A stretch of DNA of 7,797 nt from Nitrospirota bacterium. GTDB lineage: Bacteria; Nitrospirota; JAOUDF01. A model generated the notes under the pieces. The model was not told the origin of the DNA. It saw nothing but the letters and a program-made list of their open reading frames with translations, and did not search any database. Shown here piece after piece: positions 1 through 6,555 of the stretch (positions within the stretch are counted from its first letter, which is position 1; the number at the start of each line of letters is the position of its first letter). Position numbers and translations under genes: made by a program. The stretch spans positions 1 through 7,797 of the forward strand of contig JAOUDF010000120.1 of assembly GCA_029859385.1 (NCBI GenBank), given 5' to 3'.

Positions 1-2
1 AG

Positions 3-3000
3 CTGCTCCGGTTGATAAAGGACCACTACCGTTTCTTCCGTTATGATGAGCCGCCTGCCTGGCAGCAATACAGAGGATTCCCGGGTATCCATGTCCAGGT
101 CTACAACCCTCCCCAGGATGAGTGTTACATGACCTGTGGTCTGGAAAACTCATTCGAGACGACGGTTGTCCGGGCCCACACCTTCGATGGGCCCTTTATC
201 TTTGACAGCCTGAGGAACTACTTCCGCAAGGCCGGGATCATGGTCTATTCGTCGATTCACCCTATTGTAGGGGTTGAGCGGCGGGAGATGACTATTTCCG
301 GGATTACCTCTCCGGCGGGGGCGCCAAACTGCGAGCTCCTGGTGCATTTCACCATCGAGAAGATCGTCAACAAGGAACGGCGCCAGAGAATAGAGGAAGA
401 GATTTTTGCCGTCCTCAAGTCGCTCTTTCTCGGGGTGGAGGATTTCCAGGCGATGCTGGACAGGACCGGCGAGGTAGTCCGGAAGGCGGAGGACGAGAAC
501 CAGTGCGGCATTGCCGGAGAACCGGCCTGTGAATTCATCAACTGGTTGAAGGACAACAACTTTATCTACATGGGTATGACCCGCTATATGATGGAAGGAA
601 ACGGTGCGTCGTTTATATCGGAGCCCGATGCGGCGCTCGGTGTCTTCAGGGAACCTTCCCTTATCCCGGTGGTTTTCCCCGGCCTCCAGGAAGAGATTCA
701 GGCCCGTCTCCAGGCTGAAGCTCCCGACGAAAGGACAATTGATATCGATTATTGCGGCAACACTTCGGCGATCTATCATCTGGAGCCCGTGGACTATGTT
801 GCCATACGGCAGAGAAACAGGGATGGGGCGCTTGTGGGCGTCACCCTCATCCTGGGCCGTTTTGCGGTTGGCGCCATGTTGCAGAAATCGGGGGAGATCC
901 CGCTGCTTCGGGAAAAACTGGCATGGTTGCTCAAGGAATCGGGGGCAAGAAAGGATTCCTTCTACTATCGCGAAACCAGGCGGCTCTTCAGTATATTTCC
1001 CAAGAGAGAGTCGTTCTATGCCAATTCCGAGGCTTTGAAGTCGTTCATCGACGCGGTAGTGTCGATGACCTCGGACGATGAAGTAATCGTGCGGTCGCGG
1101 CCGGGTACGGCAGGCAGATACCATGTCCTTTATATCGCGTTTTCCCACGCCCGATTCTCCCACCAGGTAGAGGACAGGATCATCGAGGGGGTCTCCCATT
1201 CCATAGGGCCGGTCCAGTACCATACCGACACCGACGGCGGGACGGTCGAGATGCTGGCCCTTTATCTCGATGCATCGAGGATGACGTCGGCCATCGACTA
1301 TGAAGCGGTGAAGAGTCTCGTTGCCGAAATCCTGATGACCTGGGACGACCGGGCAATCGGATTCCTGACGAGGGCATTGGGAGAGCATGAAGGTTTTTCG
1401 GCCTATTACCGCTATCGCGCGACATTTTCCAGCCTCTACCGGGAGGTTACGCCTCCCGCCGAGGTCCCCGACGACCTGGCGAAGCTGAAAGCCCTCGATA
1501 CGGACGTGCTGGTGCGGGTCCTCGTCAACACACCAACGACGGCGGTGCTCAAACTCTATTCCCGGCAGGCAATTCTCCTTATGGAGATCCTTCCTACCCT
1601 GAAGAATCTGGGGCTTGCCGTGGTCGACGAAGTGAAGGTCCTGCTGGATGAACCTGAGGGCGGCAAGGTCCATCTCTACCGCTTCAACCTGGAGATGGAA
1701 GAATCACGCCTTGCGCAACTCTCCCGGGGAGAGGCGAGGGTACAGGAGGCGATTGCCCGGATTATAACGCGCGATGCCTGTGACGACGAGATGGGCATCC
1801 TCGCCGTTACTGCCGGGCTTACCTGGCGGGAGGTGGAACTGCTCCGCACTATCAGGAACCATCTTGTCCAGATACGTCAGCACTATAACGCCATCACCAT
1901 AGACGATGTCATTTCCCGCTATCCCGAAGTCGCTGCTGCCCTGGTGCGCTACTTTACCGTCAAGTTCAACCCGGAGATGGCTGAAGCTAAAGGGGTGACG
2001 CCCGAGTCGAGGGCCTCGCTGGTGACTGATGCCGAAAAGGCGGTGCTCCGCGGGCTCGATGCCGTCAGGAGCCTCGCCGAAGACGAGATACTGCGGGGCC
2101 TGTTCAACGTGATGCAGGCGGCGGTAAGGACCAACTATTTTGCAACACCGCAGCGCCCTGTCATCAGCATCAAGGTGCTCTGCGGCCGGATCGATGCGAT
2201 GCCCAGCCCGCGGCCCATGGCGGAAATCTACGCTCATTCTCCGCTTCTGGAAGGCATCCACCTGCGGGGCGGGAAAGTGGCGCGGGGCGGCATCCGGTGG
2301 AGCGACCGGCACGACGACTTCCGTACCGAGGTGCTGGGGCTCATGAAGACCCAGATGGTAAAGAACAGCATTATCGTCCCTGTTGGATCGAAGGGCGGCT
2401 TTGTCCTGAAGGGCAGGCTGCCCTCAAAGCCCGAGATGGGGGAGTATCTGAAGGCGCGCTATCGCGAGTATATCGAGGGGCTCCTCGATATCACCGACAA
2501 CATAGTGGATGGAAAGGTAGTGCATCCCGAAGGGCTTGTGGTCCACGACGATCCCGATCCCTATCTTGTGGTCGCGGCCGACAAGGGTACGGCCCACCTT
2601 TCCGACGACGCCAATGCGGTATCGGCCCGATACCGGTTCTGGTTGGGCGATGCCTTTGCCTCGGGCGGGAGCAGGGGATACGACCACAAAAAGGTGGGGA
2701 TTACGGCGCGGGGCGCATGGGTCTGCTGTCAGCGGCATTTCAGGGAGATGGACGTCGATGTGCAGAGCCAGCCGGTAACCGCGGCGGGGATCGGCGACAT
2801 GGCCGGCGACGTCTTCGGTAACGGGCTGCTTCGGAGCAGTGCGGTCAAGCTTGTCGCGGCCTTCAACCATGCGCACATATTTCTTGACCCCGATCCCGAT
2901 ACCGAGGCAAGTTTCCGGGAGCGCGAGCGCCTCTTCAGGCTTCCGGGCTCCGGCTGGCACGACTACAATGCCGACCTTATCAGCAAGGGGGGAGGCATCT

Positions 3001-4163
3001 TTGACCGTTCCGCCAAATCGGTCCCGCTGAGCCCGGAGGTGGGCAAAATGCTGGGAGTAAAAGAGGCCGCCCTGTCGGGTGAGGAACTGATCCGGCGGAT
3101 CCTCATGATGGAGGTCGACCTGCTGTATAACGGCGGTATCGGCACCTACGTCAAGGGGACTACGGAATCCCACGGCGATGTCGGCGACAGGAACAACGAC
3201 CGTGTGAGGGTGAATGGCGCTGATGTAAGGGCGAAGGTTATCGTTGAAGGGGGTAATCTCGGCATGACCCAGAAAGGCCGCCTGGAATACTGGATGAGGG
3301 GCGGCCGCTGCAACACCGATGCGGTGGACAACTCGGGTGGCGTCGACATGTCGGACCATGAGGTGAATATAAAGATACTGCTCAACCTCCTGGTTGACCG
3401 CGGCATCATGACCGCCGAGGAACAGGGACGGTTGCTGGCCGCAATGACCGACGAGGTGGCGGAACTGGTCCTGGAGGACAACTACCTTCAAAGTCTGGCC
3501 ATATCGCTCGATTCGATACGGTCACTAAAGGCGCCGACAGAGATTCAGGACCTGATTGCCGTCATGAAGAAGGCCGGGGTGCTTGTCCCCCAGGATGAGT
3601 CGATCCCGTCGACGGAAGAGCTGAGCAAGATGGTGAAGAAGGGACGGGGCCTGCCCCGACCGATGCTTGCCGTACTGCTTGGATACCAGAAGATGTGGAG
3701 CTATCACAGGATACTGGAGTCGAGCCTGCCTGACAGCCCGACGGCGGAGGTTTTCCTTCTGGACTACTTCCCGGTCCCCATGCGCGAACGTTACCGGGCG
3801 TCTTTTGCCGACCATCCCCTGAGAAGGGAGATCATCGCCACGGTGATGGTCAACCATGTCATCAATTGCGCGGGAGTCGGTTTCCTCGCCGGGATGGAAA
3901 AAAAGACCGGCAGGAAGTTGGCGGAAATCATGGAGGTCTATCTGGCCGCTGAAAAGGCCACCGGAGCGGAAGAACTGCGACGGCAGATCATGGCCCTTGA
4001 CCTTCTGGCGCCGACCGATGAGCAGTATGCACTGCTCCTTGCGGTGGAAGAGAGGCTTGCGGCGGCAACGGTGAGGCTCTTGACAGGGCAGGGGGTTACC
4101 GTCTTCCCCGAAGAGCTTGCATCAGTCCGCGAAAAGCTTCGCAGCCTCAGTGTGTGCCACTGA
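3..4163 (+). CDS. Large NAD-dependent glutamate dehydrogenase, 5'-truncated by the window edge
   Basis: Catalyses NAD-linked oxidative deamination of glutamate to 2-oxoglutarate and ammonia in the cytoplasm. The reading frame is open to the left edge (codons from position 3). The TTG at 12 has no ribosome-binding site and the protein already reads as mid-domain there, so this is a partial gene; about 1386 codons are visible, against roughly 1600 residues usual for this family (Bac_GDH type). The N-terminal regulatory part includes the family's 'PFxxDSL...IHP' segment (FDGPFIFDSL near 186-215). Catalytic-domain motifs follow in order: ARGGIRWSDR (2280-2309), PVGSKGG with the presumed catalytic lysine (2379-2399), the dinucleotide-binding GIGDMAGDVFGNG (2787-2825), YNGGIGTYVKG (about 3126-3158), and the signature EGGNLGMTQKGR...NTDAVDNSGG...SDHEVNIKI (about 3246-3378). 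Beyond it is a long helical C-terminal region. No frameshift or internal stop is seen. The last 17 bp overlap the 3' end of the convergent exported-protein gene. The family call is firm; allosteric control cannot be read from the sequence. Confidence 0.95.
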   Translation: MLRLIKDHYRFFRYDEPPAWQQYRGFPGIHVQVYNPPQDECYMTCGLENSFETTVVRAHTFDGPFIFDSLRNYFRKAGIMVYSSIHPIVGVERREMTISGITSPAGAPNCELLVHFTIEKIVNKERRQRIEEEIFAVLKSLFLGVEDFQAMLDRTGEVVRKAEDENQCGIAGEPACEFINWLKDNNFIYMGMTRYMMEGNGASFISEPDAALGVFREPSLIPVVFPGLQEEIQARLQAEAPDERTIDIDYCGNTSAIYHLEPVDYVAIRQRNRDGALVGVTLILGRFAVGAMLQKSGEIPLLREKLAWLLKESGARKDSFYYRETRRLFSIFPKRESFYANSEALKSFIDAVVSMTSDDEVIVRSRPGTAGRYHVLYIAFSHARFSHQVEDRIIEGVSHSIGPVQYHTDTDGGTVEMLALYLDASRMTSAIDYEAVKSLVAEILMTWDDRAIGFLTRALGEHEGFSAYYRYRATFSSLYREVTPPAEVPDDLAKLKALDTDVLVRVLVNTPTTAVLKLYSRQAILLMEILPTLKNLGLAVVDEVKVLLDEPEGGKVHLYRFNLEMEESRLAQLSRGEARVQEAIARIITRDACDDEMGILAVTAGLTWREVELLRTIRNHLVQIRQHYNAITIDDVISRYPEVAAALVRYFTVKFNPEMAEAKGVTPESRASLVTDAEKAVLRGLDAVRSLAEDEILRGLFNVMQAAVRTNYFATPQRPVISIKVLCGRIDAMPSPRPMAEIYAHSPLLEGIHLRGGKVARGGIRWSDRHDDFRTEVLGLMKTQMVKNSIIVPVGSKGGFVLKGRLPSKPEMGEYLKARYREYIEGLLDITDNIVDGKVVHPEGLVVHDDPDPYLVVAADKGTAHLSDDANAVSARYRFWLGDAFASGGSRGYDHKKVGITARGAWVCCQRHFREMDVDVQSQPVTAAGIGDMAGDVFGNGLLRSSAVKLVAAFNHAHIFLDPDPDTEASFRERERLFRLPGSGWHDYNADLISKGGGIFDRSAKSVPLSPEVGKMLGVKEAALSGEELIRRILMMEVDLLYNGGIGTYVKGTTESHGDVGDRNNDRVRVNGADVRAKVIVEGGNLGMTQKGRLEYWMRGGRCNTDAVDNSGGVDMSDHEVNIKILLNLLVDRGIMTAEEQGRLLAAMTDEVAELVLEDNYLQSLAISLDSIRSLKAPTEIQDLIAVMKKAGVLVPQDESIPSTEELSKMVKKGRGLPRPMLAVLLGYQKMWSYHRILESSLPDSPTAEVFLLDYFPVPMRERYRASFADHPLRREIIATVMVNHVINCAGVGFLAGMEKKTGRKLAEIMEVYLAAEKATGAEELRRQIMALDLLAPTDEQYALLLAVEERLAAATVRLLTGQGVTVFPEELASVREKLRSLSVCH

Positions 4164-4725
4164 GTTTCAGATATTCGGGGAGGTCGCTGCCGGGGGCGAG
4201 GATGACCACGGAGTTCGGAACCCGCTCCGCCTCCGTGCCGATGCAGAAAAAGGCAATCCCCAGATCACGATACCAGTAGCCCTGCGCACCGAGCATTATA
4301 GACGGCTTGCCGTACAAACCTGTCACGCGCCCCAGGTTATCCCCCAGCAAGAACCCTTTCGAGCTTTTACCTTTGTATGAATAAGCCCTGCCCGGTGTTA
4401 CCTGGTCGCTTATCTCGATACTGAATACCTTCCCATTGTTCATGGTAATAATCAGGGCGGTGATCTGGTCCGTTGTCATGGGAGCCAGCTGGTAGATGAG
4501 CATCTTCTGGGAAGAGCCGGGAGGTTGCTCCGTCATGTCCGGTTTTTTGCCCATGGAGGCGACGACCTGGTCGAGGGTCTGGCCGATGCTGACGCCACCG
4601 GCACTCTTGCCCTCGATGATAGGGGCATCAAGGACATGGCCTGCATTCTGTCCTCCCAAACAGATTACGGCGGTGCACAGGGTAAAAAGGCCCGCCAGAA
4701 AAACGAGAGAAACAACTTTCTTCAT
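4147..4725 (-). CDS. Exported protein of unknown function with two BamE-like half repeats
   Basis: 192 residues. An N-terminal MKK followed by a hydrophobic stretch (about residues 4-24) is a signal peptide, probably cut near 'CLGG-QN'. The cysteines at 17 and 22 do not form a convincing lipobox, so a soluble periplasmic protein is more likely than a lipoprotein. The mature part contains an internal duplication: residues 42-64 (GGVSIGQTLDQVVASMGKKP) and 122-144 (KGFLLGDNLGRVTGLYGKP) share G-x-x-[IL]-G-x-x-L-x-x-V-x-x-x-[MY]-G-K-P, 80 residues apart. Each is followed by a beta-rich segment (LIYQLAP, YWYRDLGIAFF). This 'G...V...LGKP' pattern recalls the SmpA/OmlA (BamE) and beta-lactamase-inhibitor-like fold, but the resemblance is only to the helix-turn motif. 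The start is supported by GAGG at 4730-4733, four bases from the ATG. It lies 19 bp after sspB and is probably co-transcribed with it. The function is unknown. Confidence 0.8.
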   Translation of the reverse strand: MKKVVSLVFLAGLFTLCTAVICLGGQNAGHVLDAPIIEGKSAGGVSIGQTLDQVVASMGKKPDMTEQPPGSSQKMLIYQLAPMTTDQITALIITMNNGKVFSIEISDQVTPGRAYSYKGKSSKGFLLGDNLGRVTGLYGKPSIMLGAQGYWYRDLGIAFFCIGTEAERVPNSVVILAPGSDLPEYLKLSGTH

Positions 4726-4744
4726 AGTACCTCATTCATGTGAG

Positions 4745-5134
4745 TTATTTTATGCGCCTCAAGGGGACGACCTTACCGGATTTTGCGGATTTCGGTTTCT
4801 TTGTCTTTTCCGGTGCAGGCTCGGGGGCCGGGACAGGCTTTGGACCGGCAGAAGGTTTGAAGGCAATCTGGACGTCATCGTTGAGAATTGCCAGAATGCC
4901 GTCCCATGGGAAGTAGCAGTCGAAGAAGTAGCTGTTAAAGCGCATGGGAGCGGTAATGCCCCCTTCGTCGGCCGTGAGTTTTGGCGAGGGGGTCAGTCCC
5001 AGCACAAAGGTCTCCGTCTCCTTGCCCTGGGCCCGTATAAACTCGGGCACGACGACATCGGGATGGTTGAGCATCACGACGACATAGACATCGCCCTGGG
5101 CCCACAGGTCTGAGAAATATTCGTACCTCGTCAT
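4745..5134 (-). CDS. sspB: ClpXP protease specificity-enhancing factor SspB-like
   Basis: 129 residues. In E. coli, SspB is a dimeric cytoplasmic adaptor that binds ssrA-tagged and other substrates and tethers them to ClpX. The resemblance here covers the folded domain, from EYFSDLWAQGDVYVVVMLNH through VVVPEFI, VLGLTPSPKL, the MRFNSYFF strand and FPWDGILAI (about residues 4-85); the last matches the family's 'PLAAVLAIYA' helix region. A Pro/Lys/Ala-rich linker follows (about 93-120). The protein ends in VVPLRRIK, which matches the C-terminal ClpX-binding tail of E. coli SspB (RPALRVVK): a conserved LR, a hydrophobic residue and a terminal Lys. Adaptor domain plus flexible linker plus ClpX tail is the full known architecture, in a somewhat shorter protein than E. 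coli's. The ATG at 5134 has only a weak GCGGG upstream, and that lies inside the palindromic element. It probably sits in one transcript with the exported-protein gene downstream. Confidence 0.85.
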   Translation of the reverse strand: MTRYEYFSDLWAQGDVYVVVMLNHPDVVVPEFIRAQGKETETFVLGLTPSPKLTADEGGITAPMRFNSYFFDCYFPWDGILAILNDDVQIAFKPSAGPKPVPAPEPAPEKTKKPKSAKSGKVVPLRRIK

Positions 5135-5138
5135 AGTT

Positions 5139-5303
5139 AGCCCGCATATTTCATAAAATTACACGTGCCCTCGCTTGGTTTTTGTTTCCACAAGCGATTT
5201 CGCTCAGTCGGCCGTATCCACCAATACGCCGCTCCTTCACGAAATCACTTGTGAAATCAAATCCAGGCGCGATCATCACGTGATTTTATGAAATATGCGG
5301 GCT
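5139..5303. repeat. 165-bp imperfect palindromic (foldback/MITE-like) element
   Basis: The outer 21 bp (5139-5159, starting AGCCCGCATATTTCAT) are perfectly inverted at 5283-5303. Next inward is CACGTG at 5162-5167 and again at 5277-5282, offset by a 2-nt TA insertion on the left. A looser stretch (5168-5185 against 5257-5276) keeps TCGC, TGG and TTT pairs. A core stem of 18 positions follows (5186-5203 against 5239-5256) with 15 Watson-Crick pairs. The apex is a small hairpin (5209-5217 against 5224-5231, one bulge) with loop CCACCA at 5218-5223. The whole unit therefore folds into one long hairpin on either strand. It fills 165 of the 180 bp between the stop of ahbAB and the start of sspB. 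It carries no transposase and I see no clear target-site duplication. Such structure is typical of non-autonomous inverted-repeat elements or of long intergenic hairpins; I do not recognise the family. Confidence 0.9.
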
Positions 5304-5314
5304 TGGTCTTTCAG

Positions 5315-6349
5315 TTATACAAGGGCGTGCTGGTTCTCCCATTCCTCCAGTTCGGCGGTAAAGTATCTTACCCGGACCTTTTTGTATTCCTTGGAGGAGT
5401 AGAGGCTCGACCTGTTGGTGATACCGGCCTTTTCGGCGATGGCGGCCAGGGTTGCCTCGCAGTCTTCAGGGCTGCGGCCGTGGACCATGGTGAAGATATT
5501 GTAGGGCCAGTCGGCATAGGATGGCCTCAGATAACAGTGACTGACCGCCGCGAATGTCGACATCAGCTGCCCAACCTCTTCAATCCTCTCCTGGGGTACA
5601 GCCCAGACGCCCATGGCATTGGCGCCGAATCCGGCCTTACGGTGGTGAAGTACGGCGGCGAAGCGGCGCATGCGGCCATTGCCCACAAATTCCCGGGCCT
5701 TTTCCACGAGGAGAGAGGGAGCTACTCCCGCATTGGCCGCCAGGGCGTCAAAGGGGCGCGACTCGATGGGGATGTCCTTTTGCAGTTCGCGGACCAGCCG
5801 GATTTCTTCTTCCGTCACCGGCGCCATGAATGACTCCCCGCTCTTGTAGCCTGTCGATCCGGTCTGGGCGGTGGCGGCTTCGTCGCCGGTCATGTCGAAT
5901 TTGACGCCGATCTTGAAAAGCTTCACCGTCGGCAGGATGCGGATCGACTCCACCCCGGCCATTTGTCCCAGGAGCTCCACCGATTTTTCCAGGCCCAATT
6001 TGCTGTTTGGCGGAATGGCGATGGTGAACCAGAGGTTGAAGTCTCCGTTGCGCAGATAGTTGTGGCTGACGCCGGGATGGCCGTTGATCACTTCCGCCGC
6101 CTCGTCCACCCGGTCGGGCGACACCTTCGCGGCGACCAGGCTCGATTCGTAGCCGAGACTCTTGGTGTCGAAGATGGCGCTGATCTGCCGGATTATCTTT
6201 TCCGCCTTTAGCCGCCTGATGCGGGTCAGTATCTCCTCCTCAGAGGTATCCAGCTTCCGGGCGATGGCCTGGAATGGGGTCTCTTCAAGGGGGAATTCGG
6301 TCTGAAGAATGTTAAGAAGGTTTTTGTCCAGGGAATCAAGTTCCGCCAT
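5315..6349 (-). CDS. ahbAB: Fused siroheme decarboxylase AhbA-AhbB (AsnC/Lrp-like fold)
   Basis: 344 residues. It probably removes the two acetate carboxyls of siroheme to give 12,18-didecarboxysiroheme, the step leading to heme in the siroheme-dependent pathway and to heme d1 in denitrifiers. Two tandem AsnC/Lrp-like units are visible. Residues about 8-152 resemble AhbA (NirD/NirG type), with a winged helix and then SHNYLRNGDFNLWFTI (95-110) and LPTVKLFKIGVKFDM. Residues about 182-331 resemble AhbB (NirL/NirH type), with RRFAAVLHHRKAGFGANAMG (228-247), SHCYLRPSYADWPYNIFTMV (270-289) and a closing KKVRVRYF. A Thr/Gly/Ser-rich linker (153-178) joins them. These HNYxRN and WPYN motifs are typical of the decarboxylases rather than of true Lrp regulators. 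I chose the ATG at 6349 over an upstream TTG at 6367 because AAGGAG (6356-6361) sits six bases before it. An automatic pipeline might label it 'AsnC family regulator'. Confidence 0.88.
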   Translation of the reverse strand: MAELDSLDKNLLNILQTEFPLEETPFQAIARKLDTSEEEILTRIRRLKAEKIIRQISAIFDTKSLGYESSLVAAKVSPDRVDEAAEVINGHPGVSHNYLRNGDFNLWFTIAIPPNSKLGLEKSVELLGQMAGVESIRILPTVKLFKIGVKFDMTGDEAATAQTGSTGYKSGESFMAPVTEEEIRLVRELQKDIPIESRPFDALAANAGVAPSLLVEKAREFVGNGRMRRFAAVLHHRKAGFGANAMGVWAVPQERIEEVGQLMSTFAAVSHCYLRPSYADWPYNIFTMVHGRSPEDCEATLAAIAEKAGITNRSSLYSSKEYKKVRVRYFTAELEEWENQHALV

Positions 6350-6355
6350 TGTTGT

Positions 6356-6361
6356 CTCCTT
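6356..6361 (-). promoter_or_regulatory. Ribosome-binding site of ahbAB
   Basis: AAGGAG on the minus strand, six bases before the ATG at 6349. It lies inside the six-codon extension that would follow from a TTG start at 6367, so it argues for the shorter protein beginning MAELDSLDKN. Confidence 0.8.
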
Positions 6362-6375
6362 GATCAAATCGCATT

Positions 6376-6404
6376 AATACACTAATCCGGAAACATACCA
6401 TCAA
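6376..6404 (-). promoter_or_regulatory. Candidate promoter of ahbAB
   Basis: On the minus strand TTGATG (6404-6399) and TGTATT (6381-6376) are 17 bases apart; each matches 4 of 6 positions of the sigma-70 consensus. The expected transcript start would fall near 6369, giving a leader of about 20 nt that carries the AAGGAG site. This is a pattern match in an AT-rich divergent spacer and remains tentative. No clear binding site for a known regulator was found beside it. Confidence 0.35.
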
Positions 6405-6445
6405 TATGAGGTAATCTTCAAGGGGCTTGGAAATCTTTTTTAATG

Positions 6446-6475
6446 TTGCATCTGAAAGTGTGACAAAAGTACTAT
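6446..6475 (+). promoter_or_regulatory. Weak candidate promoter of perR
   Basis: TTGCAT (6446-6451) and TACTAT (6470-6475) are separated by 18 bases on the plus strand. The -10 is fair, the -35 poor. The transcript would have a leader of about 75 nt containing the 10-bp palindrome CGGTTAACCG (6532-6541), which lies just before the ribosome-binding site. I see no classical AT-rich PerR box (TTATAAT-type inverted repeat) in the spacer, so autoregulation is not shown. Confidence 0.2.
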
Positions 6476-6555
6476 GCATGAGAAATGATCGCGTCTAATG
6501 TGAGCACCCGAAGATATACGCAAAAGACGCTCGGTTAACCGGACGGGGGAGAGTC

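Noticed and set aside
12..14. TTG at 12 as a true start of the glutamate dehydrogenase
   Set aside because: The frame is open upstream to the window edge, there is no ribosome-binding site, and the protein would lack the expected N-terminal domain. Truncation by the window is the simpler reading.
150..1673. Long antisense open frame (507 codons) opposite the glutamate dehydrogenase
   Set aside because: The translation has no recognisable domain, is rich in Arg, His and Pro, and mirrors the codon bias of a strongly supported gene on the other strand. It is a GC-driven shadow, as is the 355-codon frame at 2424-3491.
5139..5303. Palindromic region as an ordinary intrinsic terminator
   Set aside because: A terminator needs a short GC-rich stem followed by a T-run. 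This unit is far longer, has AT-rich perfect ends and has no T-run after it on either strand.
5288..5833. Plus-strand open frame beginning at the right end of the palindromic element
   Set aside because: It runs antisense through the well-supported ahbAB gene and shows no known domain. Its ATG arises from the inverted end, which carries ATG on both outward sides.
6350..6367. N-terminal extension of ahbAB from TTG at 6367
   Set aside because: The extension would be coded by the Shine-Dalgarno sequence itself (AAGGAG at 6356-6361), and the ATG at 6349 is well placed behind it.
6460..6475. CRP/FNR- or HcpR-type site TGTGA near the perR promoter
   Set aside because: Only one half-site (TGTGA) is present; the partner TCACA at the required spacing is missing.
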